Positions 24,901 through 36,900 of a stretch of 64,000 nucleotides of DNA are shown in pieces. Within the stretch, counting starts at the first letter, position 1. Each line of letters begins with the position of its first letter. The notes beneath the pieces are model-generated. The model searched no databases. It worked only from the letters and a program-made list of their open reading frames with translations, and was not told where the DNA came from. The translations under genes were made by a program, and so were the position numbers. The DNA comes from Myxocyprinus asiaticus (lineage: Eukaryota > Chordata > Actinopteri > Cypriniformes > Catostomidae), in contig NC_059347.1 of the NCBI RefSeq assembly GCF_019703515.2, positions 22,194,501 through 22,258,500 of the forward strand, written 5' to 3'.

Positions 24901-27900
24901 GGGGCAGACAATATGTTCAAATTTGAGAATTACAGAATTTCCATTTCTCCAGAAATTTGAGGAGATTTCTGTGGATTTCTGCAGGCACAGATTTTCAATG
25001 AGCCTGCAATATCTGGTATTATTTGTTTTGTTCATTGTGATTCTTAGTTATAGCTGTTAAAAAGTACAGTGAGATTATGAAATACAGTATGCACTCATCC
25101 TCCATTTTTGACACGATGACATTTCCAGTAGGTGAATTTAGTGAGCCACCGTTTTTTGCGGTTCATTCTGTTTAGGCAGCCCTAAAACTGACTGACTTCC
25201 TGGGTTGTGTACTTAATAATGAACCAGGGGAGCAGATTGAGACACAATCAATTGTGGTATTCTAGGGATAAGTGCTGAACATGATTCACAGGCAGCCACA
25301 TTTAAAATAAATCACAGCTTAAATAAACACTACACCAAACACGTCACAAACCAAACAGCCTCACCAAACAGCCGTGAGCCATCACTCACGATAATCACAG
25401 ACCTGACTTACTTGATCATGTGCGGCACTGTGACTTTGGAGTTCTCCTCAAACACGCTGGTCATCAGGCCGTTACAACGGATGTTATCAATGCACTACAT
25501 CCCAAAAAGCAGAAAATCAAAAGAACAGAGGGATCAAAACAAGAAGCAGATAACAGGGCCCAACATACTGTAATGAATCCTGGTAACTGAACACATTGAC
25601 ATAATGTAATTTTTTTGCATATATAAGAGACTGGGGAGGTTCGAGGACAGAGAGAACACTGCAGCTCCAATGTGTCTATATAATAAAAACTCCTCCACAT
25701 AAGTCTGAGATTTTGTCCTAACCAATCACGATCTTGATGAATGACAAGACATTTTGTTGATCGCTTTGGTTGTATTTCTGCAGTGTTGTGCTGGGTAGCC
25801 CAGTGCCCATCATGATATCTTAATGGTCCAGTATCAGGGTCACATATCAGTTTGCATTTAGCGTGAACACACAAAGTGCATATCACATGCCTAGTTAGGA
25901 CACAGGTGTGATTTACGTGAGCATTGCAACGTTTTTGCAAAACTGAAATTACGTGCTTCATTACAAGTTTTGCTGCAGTTTCCAAGTGAAATGTCCAGAG
26001 GGGTGCGCCAAAACCGAGTGAAAAGAGGCTGTAATCAGACAAGGTTTTTGAGGTGAATTTTAGATGGAGGTTTAATAAGTAAATATACCTCCCTAACCTA
26101 AAACTTTACCCTAAACCTAACCAATAGTGTCCGAAAAGATAAATGAGTGTTTAACAAAGCAGACATCATTACCCTTAACCAACACCTAACCCTAACCGAT
26201 AGTGTTTTAAAATGCAAATTTGTAATAAAAAAACAACAAACACATTTACTAAAGCAACCATGTAATTTTGTGTCGCTTCTATGCCACTTTCACTTTCGTG
26301 CGTCTTTGGCTGGACTCAAACTGCGGTCGTCGAGTCCTAAGTCCAGGAGCAGACTGGGAAGAGAAATCAGCCCTGTGTTTGAAATAAAAACTGGCCCAAA
26401 ATTTGTTGGGGGGGGGGTTGGTAGTTTGACCATTTGGCCCCATTTGGCTGCCGGCTCACCAGGAAAAGTTCCGGTTCTCCCTATGGCCAGTCCACCCCTG
26501 CCTAAGTCCAATGGTCTGTAATACAAGTGTTAAAATGTATCATTTTTCAAATAATGCATTAAAGTAAAACTGTTTTGATATCATAACATAGCAAGTAATA
26601 AAGTGAAAAATACAGTATGTTTTTATATTGTACTCGTAATTTGTGTGACAATGAATAAAACGCACAGTTGTTGTAGCACCTCTAGTGTTCATTTCACCAG
26701 GAAACTGCAGCGAAACGTAGAAAGCGGCACATAAAAGTCAATTTGCAAAAATTTATATAGAGTAATGTTCATTCTGTGAGACCAGGTTGCCAGAGAAAGT
26801 GCTGATTAAACTGGTTAAATGTTACTTCTCTCCCACCTGGCTGATGTCACTGGTCCAGGCTGCTTTCTCCTGACGTGAGGGTGCCAGTAAAACTACAGTG
26901 AACGCAGGAGCGTCTGAGGGCTCCACCACAATCTTAAAGTCCAGGTGACCAAACACCTGCCCTGAATTCTTACCTTAAAAATACAACAACAACAAAAAAA
27001 CAGAAAGGCACAGGTAACAAAAGAATACCTCTCTGCTTCTATTGTACTGCCAATTAAATACCCTTAACAGGTAACTCATGTTACACGCACAATTTCTTTT
27101 CTTTTTTCACTGTGAGGGAATTTGCACAAATATGCAGAATATAGTACATCTAAATATACGTAGTGGGCTAAAAATGTGAGCTGAGCTGAGAGTACACAAC
27201 TAATTGGTAGTTGAAAGTATTATCAAATTAGCCAAAATATTGAATAAAACACACAAGGAGCAGGGAATGTGCAGAAATTTGCAAATGATAGGTGTTTAAA
27301 TTGTGTGGACACCAGAACATTATACTGCTGAACATGGGAATATGACACAGTGGAAACATTTTTCTAAAAACAATCTATTAGTTTGAATATTGTATTTTTG
27401 CACAATTAATATTAAAATCATTAGTAGAGTTAAATTCAAATTGCAGTGACAATCCCGTGGGATCTCTTCAAATAACCTAAACTGAACGAAAGGGGTCTTT
27501 TTTCAGAAGCATAATAATGATGATGTTTACTAAATAAGCTCTCTTAGCTCTAATTCAGAGAGGGTCATTATGATGCAGCTTTGAATTAGGCCATGGGTCT
27601 CTTTCTATACCATCAAGTGGATAATCGATCCATGATAATTATCATATTTTCCAATTTGACATTTGAACAGCAGGCAGTTTGGACTCTTTTCTGACCTGTT
27701 TATGAGAGTTAATTAACCTGCACTATGGCTAATATGTAGCTAATGATGCATGCCCTCAGTCTTCTGTGTTTATGTGACAAATGTGTGTGAAAAAACAGCC
27801 TCACCATCTTCGTCACTGGCGTCCGGTTCCTCAATGAGAGTGCACTCTATCAGGGACAGCACACCACCTTGCTGCCGGAGTTAAATCATTATGATCAGAG

Positions 27901-30900
27901 GTTAATCACAAAGACTGGGTTTCCTCATATTGATGGTTTGTTAGAATGGTGGTCTTGTGGTGAAACTTAAAGGGGTCATATCACGAGGAATAAAATTTTC
28001 AAAATTTTTATCTTTTGAGATGGAAAAGTTCTATGAAAACATACTGAAACTTTCAAATTCTGCATTTTTCATACTAAAAACATCCCTAATCCAAAAAGAC
28101 AATTTATTGAAACTGAGCTGCAAAAACAAACAAACAAATCCTTGGGTTTCTGACATTAATGCATGATGCCCACATTTATACAGTACATCAATAATTCCTA
28201 TTGGGTGAAGAAAACAAGTCTGCCCTGTCATGGTTAAGTAATAAGTAGGGCTGTAAATAATTGTAAAAATGTAATTGAATTAATTACATGATGTGCCGAC
28301 TGATTTATCGAATGAATTGTAATTAATCAAATATATCAATAATCACTTAGAAAGGCCCCCAAATAAAGCAAAAATATTGGTATATAATAACTTAAATAAT
28401 TACATACATAATACAAATATAATAATTCAGATAATTCAAATACATAATTACTCTATACTGAAAACTATTTTGCATCAATCTCTCACAGGACGCGTTCTGT
28501 CTCTCACTTTTGTTTCATCTCACTTTGGTTGCATCATACTGGTTTTCATCATCTTGCTATCTAAAGGCTGTGTTTCAAACTTTTCTTGAGATGCCTGCAT
28601 TCTGTTATGGTAGGTCCAGCTGTATGTGAGTGCAATAGTGCATCATCTGTGAAAGGCTGCCTGCTCTCCATGAAGCATGTTGCCAGTACAGCTCCAAGCT
28701 GAGACTGCGCTGACTTCCCTCTACTGCCTACTATTTGCAAAAACATCAAGATGGTACTTCAAGCTTGAATTGCTCAGACGGTAGGATCATTTTTTATTAC
28801 AGAATTTACATACAGTTTAATTGTGTAAACTTTTTTAACAGGTTATATTAATTAATTAATGAATCACACTAAATTAACGCATTAAACTGACAGCCCTAGT
28901 AATAAGCTGTAAGTAGAAAAGATACTATTATTCCTACAAACCAGAACAACAAACAATAATAGTAATAAGCGGTAAGGTTTGCCTTTCCATGTGATGTTTC
29001 TTCCTGTATGCACCACCTACTGCTCTGCATATCCTCTTGGGTATGACTGGCGCATTTCGGCACAGACTATTTTGTGAGAATGTCACAATGTAATGCCTTT
29101 ATTAAAGACAGAAAAACGGCAGCTCATGAGTGATTGCAAAAAAGCACTGTGTCTAATTTCTCATGCAAAGAGGTCATTTACATAGAAGTCTTAAAGGCAC
29201 CACAGAAAAAAAACAGCCAGTTAAATTCTAAGGGTCAGAAATAATGCTGAAAATGGTCATAAATCACAAATGTGATTTTTGTTTTTTTTTGTTAAGACTT
29301 TACAATAAGGTTCCATTCGTTAACATTAGTGTATTCGCGTATTTCAAATCTTATACAGTACGTGTCTTTGTGAAGATGTTCAGCTTCAGAAATTGGTGCT
29401 TGAGATTGAACTATGTCAAGATCGCAAAAGCGCAAATGGGCCACACAGTGCGAGACAAGTTGATATGCAAAAAGCCGCACAAGGGCTGTGGGGACTGAAA
29501 AAGATGAACAGGGGAAGCTCAGATCTCATCATACATGATTAACCTTTCTGACACCATTACAATTGTCAGCATATCTGCAGCTGGCTTTCTGGCATATTGA
29601 TCTTCAGGGGATTGTTTCATAATCTCTCTCCTGTCAATACATTAAAGACAGGATGTGACATTTGTGTTGAAGTTCTTTAGGAGTCACTGGTTTGTAGGAA
29701 ATGTCATTTTCTCTCAGGTTGATTTGTTGCCATGCACTGTGTGTGTGCGTATGCGTGTGAATCACTTACTTTGAGCAGGTGAAGTTTGCCTCCCGAGCTG
29801 CGTGTACAGATAAGGAAGTGCTTTGTGAAGAGGAAGCACTGTCTCTCTCCTTCCTTTTTGAGAGAGAGAGATCCGAGCCGAACCTTACTGAGCTTCCCTC
29901 TTTCCACGGAGGGCAACTGGATCAAAGAGCCTGAGAGAAAGGGAGCGAGAAGGAGAGAGTTAATAAAAAAAAAAAAGACAAAGCATTAAAAGTAAGGGAG
30001 AGAAACAAAGCGGAGAGACAACAGAGGCACAGAACACCAACACAAATGATAAATGCAGATCAAAGACACTGCTTTATCACTAAACAAAAGACTACAAGAA
30101 GAAAGGCAAATTTTCAATTGGGAGATGCAAAGAGAAAATTCATACATCACAGTGCAGCAAAAGGAAATACACACAGCAACTTAAAGACAACTTTGATCAA
30201 AGTTTAATCTATTTTCTTTCTTAATAAATGTCCCTGGTATTATTGTGCAGGGTTCATCAGTGTAGTTTGTACATTTTTGAAGTTAGTATGCATTAGTAGA
30301 TGTTTGTATATACTGTATACTCCTACTTTTAGTTAGGTACTCCCCAAGACTGTTTCACTTAAGCAGTAACGTATGATAGAATGTGCTATAGTTTGAATAT
30401 CAAGGGTGGTGTTTGTCAGTGGAACGCCTACAACACATTTTCCCATGACTATATTCACAATATAAACAAGCCCATGAGTGCTTTATTTCTTTAAAAAAAA
30501 AAATTACTATGTAATAAAAACATTAAGACCTACATTTTAATTAAAATGTTATATTATCAAGCATGAATTGACATCCTTATGCTAAAAGAGATGTGCCTGA
30601 CATAAGAATATATAACAGAATATTGCTATGCAACAAAAATAATATTCAGCTATGGGTGCTGCACAGCGATATGATTGGAACATTGCATGACCAATCAGCA
30701 TCCAGAACTGGAACGTCCTGGTTACTTGCGTAACCTCCGTTCCCTGATGTAGGGAACGAGACATTGTGTCGATGTAGTGACACTAGGGGTCACTCTTGGG
30801 AGCCCGAGACACCTCTGGTCTTTGATAAAAGGCCAATGAAAATTGGAGAGTGGTATTTGCATACCACTCCCCCGGACATACGGGTATAAAAGGAGCTGGT

Positions 30901-33900
30901 ATGCAACCACTCATTCAGGTTTTGTGCTGAGGAGCCATTTCAGCGGGTAGTTCAGTGTTGTGGCAGGAGGGACACAACGTCTCGTTCCCTCCATCAGGGA
31001 ACGAAGGTTACGCAAGTAACCAGGACGTTCCCTATCTGTCACTCACTCGATGTTGTGTCGATGTAGTGACACTAGGGGTCCCTATACAAAACGCCGCAAC
31101 TGGCTGAACTGTGTTACGTGAGAGGTCCCATGAGGGAATGAGGTGCGGTCTGAAGGCATTCAGCCTCCTGGCGCCTCTCAGAAACCTGATGATCAGGTCG
31201 TGTTTCCCTAAGGACTTACCGTCAACTGTGTCGTGGTGTGCCGCTATTGCGGCTACATAAATCATTCAATGTGGAAGGGGACAGCCTAGCCTGAGTGATC
31301 ATGTCTACCACCGCAGGTGTAGGTCTTCCACGTCCCATCCAGGGGACGGACATGGAGATTCCAGAGGTCTGGTCGAGGGTGCCAGATGGTGCCCCGTCCC
31401 TGAGAAAGAAGGTCCTCGTGAGGAGCGTGAGGTCTGAGAACCACGTCTGGGTGGGCCAGTAGGGTGCTACCAGGATGACCTGCTCCTCGTCCTCCCTGAC
31501 CTTGCACAGGGTCTGTGCAAGTAGGCACACTGGGGGAAATGCATATTTGCGCAGTCCAGGGGGCCAGCTGTGTGCCAGCGCATCTATACCGAGAGGTGCC
31601 TCGGTCAGGGCGTACCAGAGCGGGCACTGGGAGGATTCTTGGGAGGCGGACAGGTCTACCTGTGCCTGTCCAAATCGACTCAGATCAGCTGGACCACCTG
31701 AGGGTGGAGTCTCCACTCTCCCCTGAGGGTAACCTGCCGAGACAGCGCGTCCGCTGCAGTGTTGAGGTCGCCCAGGATGTGAGTGGCTCGCAGCGACTTG
31801 AGGTGCTGCTGACTCCAGAGGAGGAGACAGTGGGCGAGTTGTGACATACAACGGGAGCGCAGCCCGCTTGACTGTTGACATTTGCTACTATTGCCGTGTT
31901 GTCTATCCGAACTAACACGTGCTTGCCCTGGATCAATGGCCGGAACCTCCGCAGGGCGAGCAGAATTGCCAGCAACTCGAGGCAGTTGATGTACCAATGC
32001 AGCTGCGGGCCCGTCCATAAGCCGGCGGCTGCGTGCCCATTGCAAACAGCACCAAAGCCCGTCTTGGAGGCATCTGTTGTGACCATGACGTGCCTAGAGA
32101 CCTGCTCTAGGGGAACACCTGTCCGTAGAAACGCGAGGTCGGTCCAAGGGCTGAAAAGGCGGTGACAGATCGGCGTAATGACCACGCGATGTGTCCCGCG
32201 GCGCCATGCCCATCTCGGGCCTCGAGTCTGAAGTCAGTGCTGAAGTGGTCTCATATGCATCAACCCGAGTGGAGTGGCCACCGCTGAGGATGCCATATGC
32301 CCCAGGAGCCTCTGAAAGAGTTTCAGTGGAACCGCTGTTTTCTGTTTGAACGCCTTCAAACAGGTCAGCACCAACTGTGCATGCTCGTTCGTGAGGCGCG
32401 CTGTCAACGAGACTGAGTTCTACTCCAAACCGAGAAAAGAGATGCTCTGAACCAGGAGGAGCTTGCTCTTTTCCCAGTTGACCCAAAGCCCTAGTCTAGC
32501 CTAGTGTGCACACAACATATCCCGAGAGTAAGCTAGGATTAGCCAATCATTGAGATAGTTGAGAATGTGAATGCCCACCACCCTTAATGGGGCAAGAGCT
32601 GCCTCTGTGACCATCGTGAAGACGCGAGGGGACAAGGACAGACCGAAACACTTTCAGGTTTGACCACCTGGCAAACTGAATCGCGTAGCCAAGTCAGACA
32701 GTCCGAATCAGCCATCGCGATGGATTGGAAAGCGCAAGCCACGCATCCAAGCTCCGAGCGAGGGGGACCAAAGGGACAATCTCGTCGGACGTACCAGCAG
32801 GTGGGGGCTCATGGCAGGCCCGAGGTGCCACACCATGTTGTGGCTGTGCTGAGTCCAGGCCACTTACCTGGCTCCTTGTGACCACCCCCGGAACAGCCTG
32901 GGACGGGGGAGGAAGAGGCCTGTCCTCGCGACCCATGGAGACTGTCACATCGGGGGCTGATTTGTGCCACAGCTGGGTGCGCAGGGGCGGGGAGACCGCC
33001 GCTGGAGCGCCAACCCTGCAAGGATGAAAAGGTGGACGGTGGTCGCGATGACGGCCGTGTACACCGGTTATGTGACCCAGTGAACGAGGAAACCGCTCTT
33101 TTGCCGAACTGTTGGGTACCGCAGCCACTTGGGCATGCAGCGAAATTAAATGAAAAAGCAACAAAAGATTCTCCTCCCGGCCCTCCACCGGGGGATGGAG
33201 TGGTCTGCTTACCAGCTCCAAGGTGGGTTTCGTCGTCCCTGGGTCACCCGTCTCAGGGGCGCTTCGAAGCCTTCCGTGGGTTCTTGGTGGCCGGCCATGA
33301 GACGGGTGGTGTCTGCTTCCTGTGGTGGGCTCCACGCCGGGGCCAGGCCGAAGGGGCGGGCTGCAGCGGAGCCGGTGCAGTCACCGCAGGGGGACGCCCT
33401 TGGCGACGAGCAGGCGGGGTGCGGGATCTTGAGCCGCACCGGGGCAGGATGTGCCAGATAGCCTCCCTCTGCTGCTTCACCGTCGAGAACTGCTGGGGAA
33501 AGTCCTCAACGGTGTCGCCGAATAGGCCAACCTGGGAGATAGGGGCAGCAAGGAACCGTGCCTTGTCGGCCTCACCCATCTCGACCAGGTTGAGCCAAAG
33601 GTGGTGCTCCTGGACTACTAAGGTGGACATCGCCCACCTGAGAGACTGCGCCATGACCTTCATCGCCCGGAGAGCGAGGTCGGTCACCGAGCGCAGTTCC
33701 TGTATAAAATCTGGGGCGGAACTACCCTCGTGCAGTTCTTTTAGCGCCTTGGCTTGGTGGACCTGTAGGAGAGCCATGGCATGCAGGGCAGATGCAGCTT
33801 GTCCAGTGGCACTGTAGGCTTTGGCCGTCAGGGACGATGTGAACCTACAGGCCTTGGACGGGAGCTTTGGGCGTCCGCGCCAGGTGGTGGCACTGTGGGC

Positions 33901-36900
33901 ATAGGTGCACCGTGAGCACCTTATCCACCGGGGGAATCGCTGGATAGCCCCTGGCCGCCCCGCCATCGAGGGTAGTGAGGGTGGGGGAGCTGAAAGATCG
34001 GGACCGGGAAGAAAGGGACTGGAGCGGGGCTGCTTTGAGCGGCACCGCGAGCCCAGGAACCAATAATCGAGCCGCGAGGGTTCAGGGGAGAACAGAGGAT
34101 TCCACTCTAGCCTGACGCTCGCGGCCGCCCGGGAAAGCACGTCCATCATTTCCGCATCAGCCTGTGACTGGGCGACCATCCCCGAGAAGGGAGCCCAGCT
34201 GAGGCTTCTGCATCCGACTGGATGAGCCCGCTCTCCGATGCTGCTCTCGAGAGCTCATCAGCTTTGCAGGCTCCGAACAAGAGGTCGAACTCGCCATGAG
34301 ACGAGCCGGCGGACTCATCCGGAAGCCCGATAGGGGCAGATGAGTGTGCTGGGGAATGGGAGGTCCATGGGGGGATACCCGGCGGAGGTGGTCCCATTGG
34401 GGTCCCCAAATCGCCCCCAGTGCTAGCCGCACTGGCCTCATACCCGTAGGTAGAAGGACCGAGGCGGGGAGCCGCTGGGGTGGCTTGCTTTCTTATGAAA
34501 GCAAGCCGCGACCGCAACTTTGCCATGGTCATGTTCTCGCAGTGAGTACATGATCCATCCACGAACGCTGTCTCCGCATGGGTCGCGCCCGGACACGAAA
34601 GACAGCGATCGTGACCATAACCAGGAATAACACACAAACGGAAAGGCATCTTTAAAAAGACGCATCTTTAAAAAGACGTTCCATCTGTGCGCTCTTTTAG
34701 AGAAATATACTCTTTTAGAAAAATATACTCTCTTTTTTCTGCCGAAGCGCCCAGAGGCGTTCTCTGCAGTGCACCAGTGCAGAGGAGGGAGAAGCCGCTG
34801 AAATGCGCTGTCAGATCCAGCAGAGGTGAATGAACAGTCAGCTCAGTAAACATCGACCGTTCGGCAACGAAGAGAAAATCTGAATGAGTGGTTGCATACC
34901 AGCTCCTTTTATACCCATATGTCCGGGGGAGTGGTATGCAAATACCACCTGCCAATTTTCATTGGCCTTTTATCAAAGAACAGAGGTGTCTTGGGCTCCC
35001 AAGAGTGACCCCTAGTGTCACTACATCAACACAACGTCGAGTGAGTGACAGATAGGGAACTACCATTTAATAAGTGGAAATACGTTGTATTACAGAAATC
35101 AAATACATTGTGAAGCTTTTCATGTTGTCTTTAAGCATAATGGTCATAATAATGATATATCCTCTCATACTGACACACATGGGGATCTGTGTTTTAAGTA
35201 AAAGATGAATCAAATGAAAAGTAAACAATGGGAACTTTATCAGTGTGAGTAGGTGTCATTTCCTATTTTACACATTCCATGCCAGACCCCCATATGCTCG
35301 TTATACCATGTTTTCCTCCACTCTGTTACATGGCTCCATTCTAATACATTACAAATCACCCAAACAAAAAATTTCAAAAGCTGTGTTCAAAAGCTGTGTA
35401 CTGGAGACAGTAGTTTCTGATTCTAAAGCAATGCATTATTCAGAACCCGAGAGAATCAAAGCAAAGCTGTACAGTAGCTGTCACTCGCACGCTTGCTTTG
35501 CTAAAAGCAGCGTCAGGCAGGTGGCAGCTCAGGTGACTCACCTTGCCTCACAAACGTCTGGCTGGTGTCAAGGAGGATGTCACAGCCCTCCACAATCATG
35601 CGCTCAATCGCCAGGTTCTTACGGATGTTTTCTGTGTCACTCACTTCATCGTGCATCACCCTGGAACCACACAAACATGACACTTAGGTCTAAATAAAAA
35701 CGTAAGAAATTCACCTTCATAATTCTTGCCACTTTGATTAACACTGTGCCAAAACTGTAAATGAACTTGTCATGCTAAAAAATGCACTAAAAAGTGTAGA
35801 TTGAAAGCTGCAGTGTGCAGTTTCTGTTTTTTTTTTTTAAAGCAGAACAGGTAAAAACATGCAACTGTGTGTAAGTGGATTTATACAGTATTTGGTGCCG
35901 CGGCGCTTTAAACATTGGGTTAAATTGCAATTTTATCTGAAAAGTACTGCACTAACTTAACTACACTTCTAGCAGGTGAAGAAACAAACAGACAGAAGTG
36001 AGAAGGGGTGGCATATGGAGCGACATGGATTTGACCACTGGAGTCTTATAGATTACTTTTATACTGCCTTTATGCTTTTTGGACCTTCAAAATAATGGTC
36101 AGCATTCAATTGCATTGCGAGGAACTACTGAGCTGAAATATTCTTCTAAAAATCTTTGTTTGTGTTCAGCAGATGAAAGAAAGTCATACACATCTGGGAA
36201 GGCATGAGGGTGAGTAAATGATGAGAGAATTTTCATTTTTGGGTGAACTATTCATTTAAGAATCAGTGTGGTGTCCTCAGCCTGACTCACCTGGAGAGTT
36301 CCTCCAGTTTGGACTTGGCAAATTCTAGACTTTTTCTTTCCACATGCTCATGAGGTGTATGAGCCAGTAGCTCATGGAGGGTGATGATATAGCGAGGAAT
36401 CTGTCAATAAATCCAATAAAGAGAGGAACAGGGTTAAAAGTGAGACTGTACAATGAGAGTGAGGGTTATCTACAGGCCTAAATTGAATCTGCACCCACAG
36501 AACTCCACCAAAAGTGCTGCAGATTCATTCACAAAGTACTGCTAGAGATATTATTGGATGAGATGGGGCACTGGTAAACTAATGAATGGGAGAAATCGAA
36601 ACACTGAATCAGGCAACTATAAGAATGGAAGTCCCACCTTACAGTTTAAAGAGTCAATCGCCTTTTTGATAGAGACATCATCTTAATGTTTACTTGATAA
36701 CGTGCATGTGCATTAACTTGACCAGCCTGAAAAATAGTGGTTTTTTTTGTTTTTTTGTTGTTGCATGATCTGAGCTAAAGAAGCACAATTTATGATACCA
36801 TCGTTGTCAAATTTTATAGCTGATTTGAAATATTGTATTTGATAATAATTTTGACCAATCATTTTGGATATTTCAGTCTTTTCCCATTCAAGTAGATTGG

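Larger units (their letters stand above)
30712..35060 (-). mobile_element. DIRS-type tyrosine-recombinase retrotransposon, copy 3 (full ends, internal deletions)
   Basis: This 4.35 kb element is in the rasgrf2 sense direction in the intron between exons 9 and 10. Both ITRs, the ICR and both tips are present. On the element strand both junctions read GTT (35058-35060 and 30712-30714), the circle-junction trinucleotide of DIRS elements, with no other duplication. Gag is the longest of the three copies. RT has lost its N-terminal half and has YLND in place of YLDD. RNase H keeps its catalytic residues. The recombinase is almost wholly deleted. Confidence 0.93.

Noticed and set aside
25464..26042. 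192-codon open frame on the minus strand
   Set aside because: It overlaps exon 13 and its acceptor, starts in intronic repeat-like sequence, and has no recognisable domain or conserved pattern.
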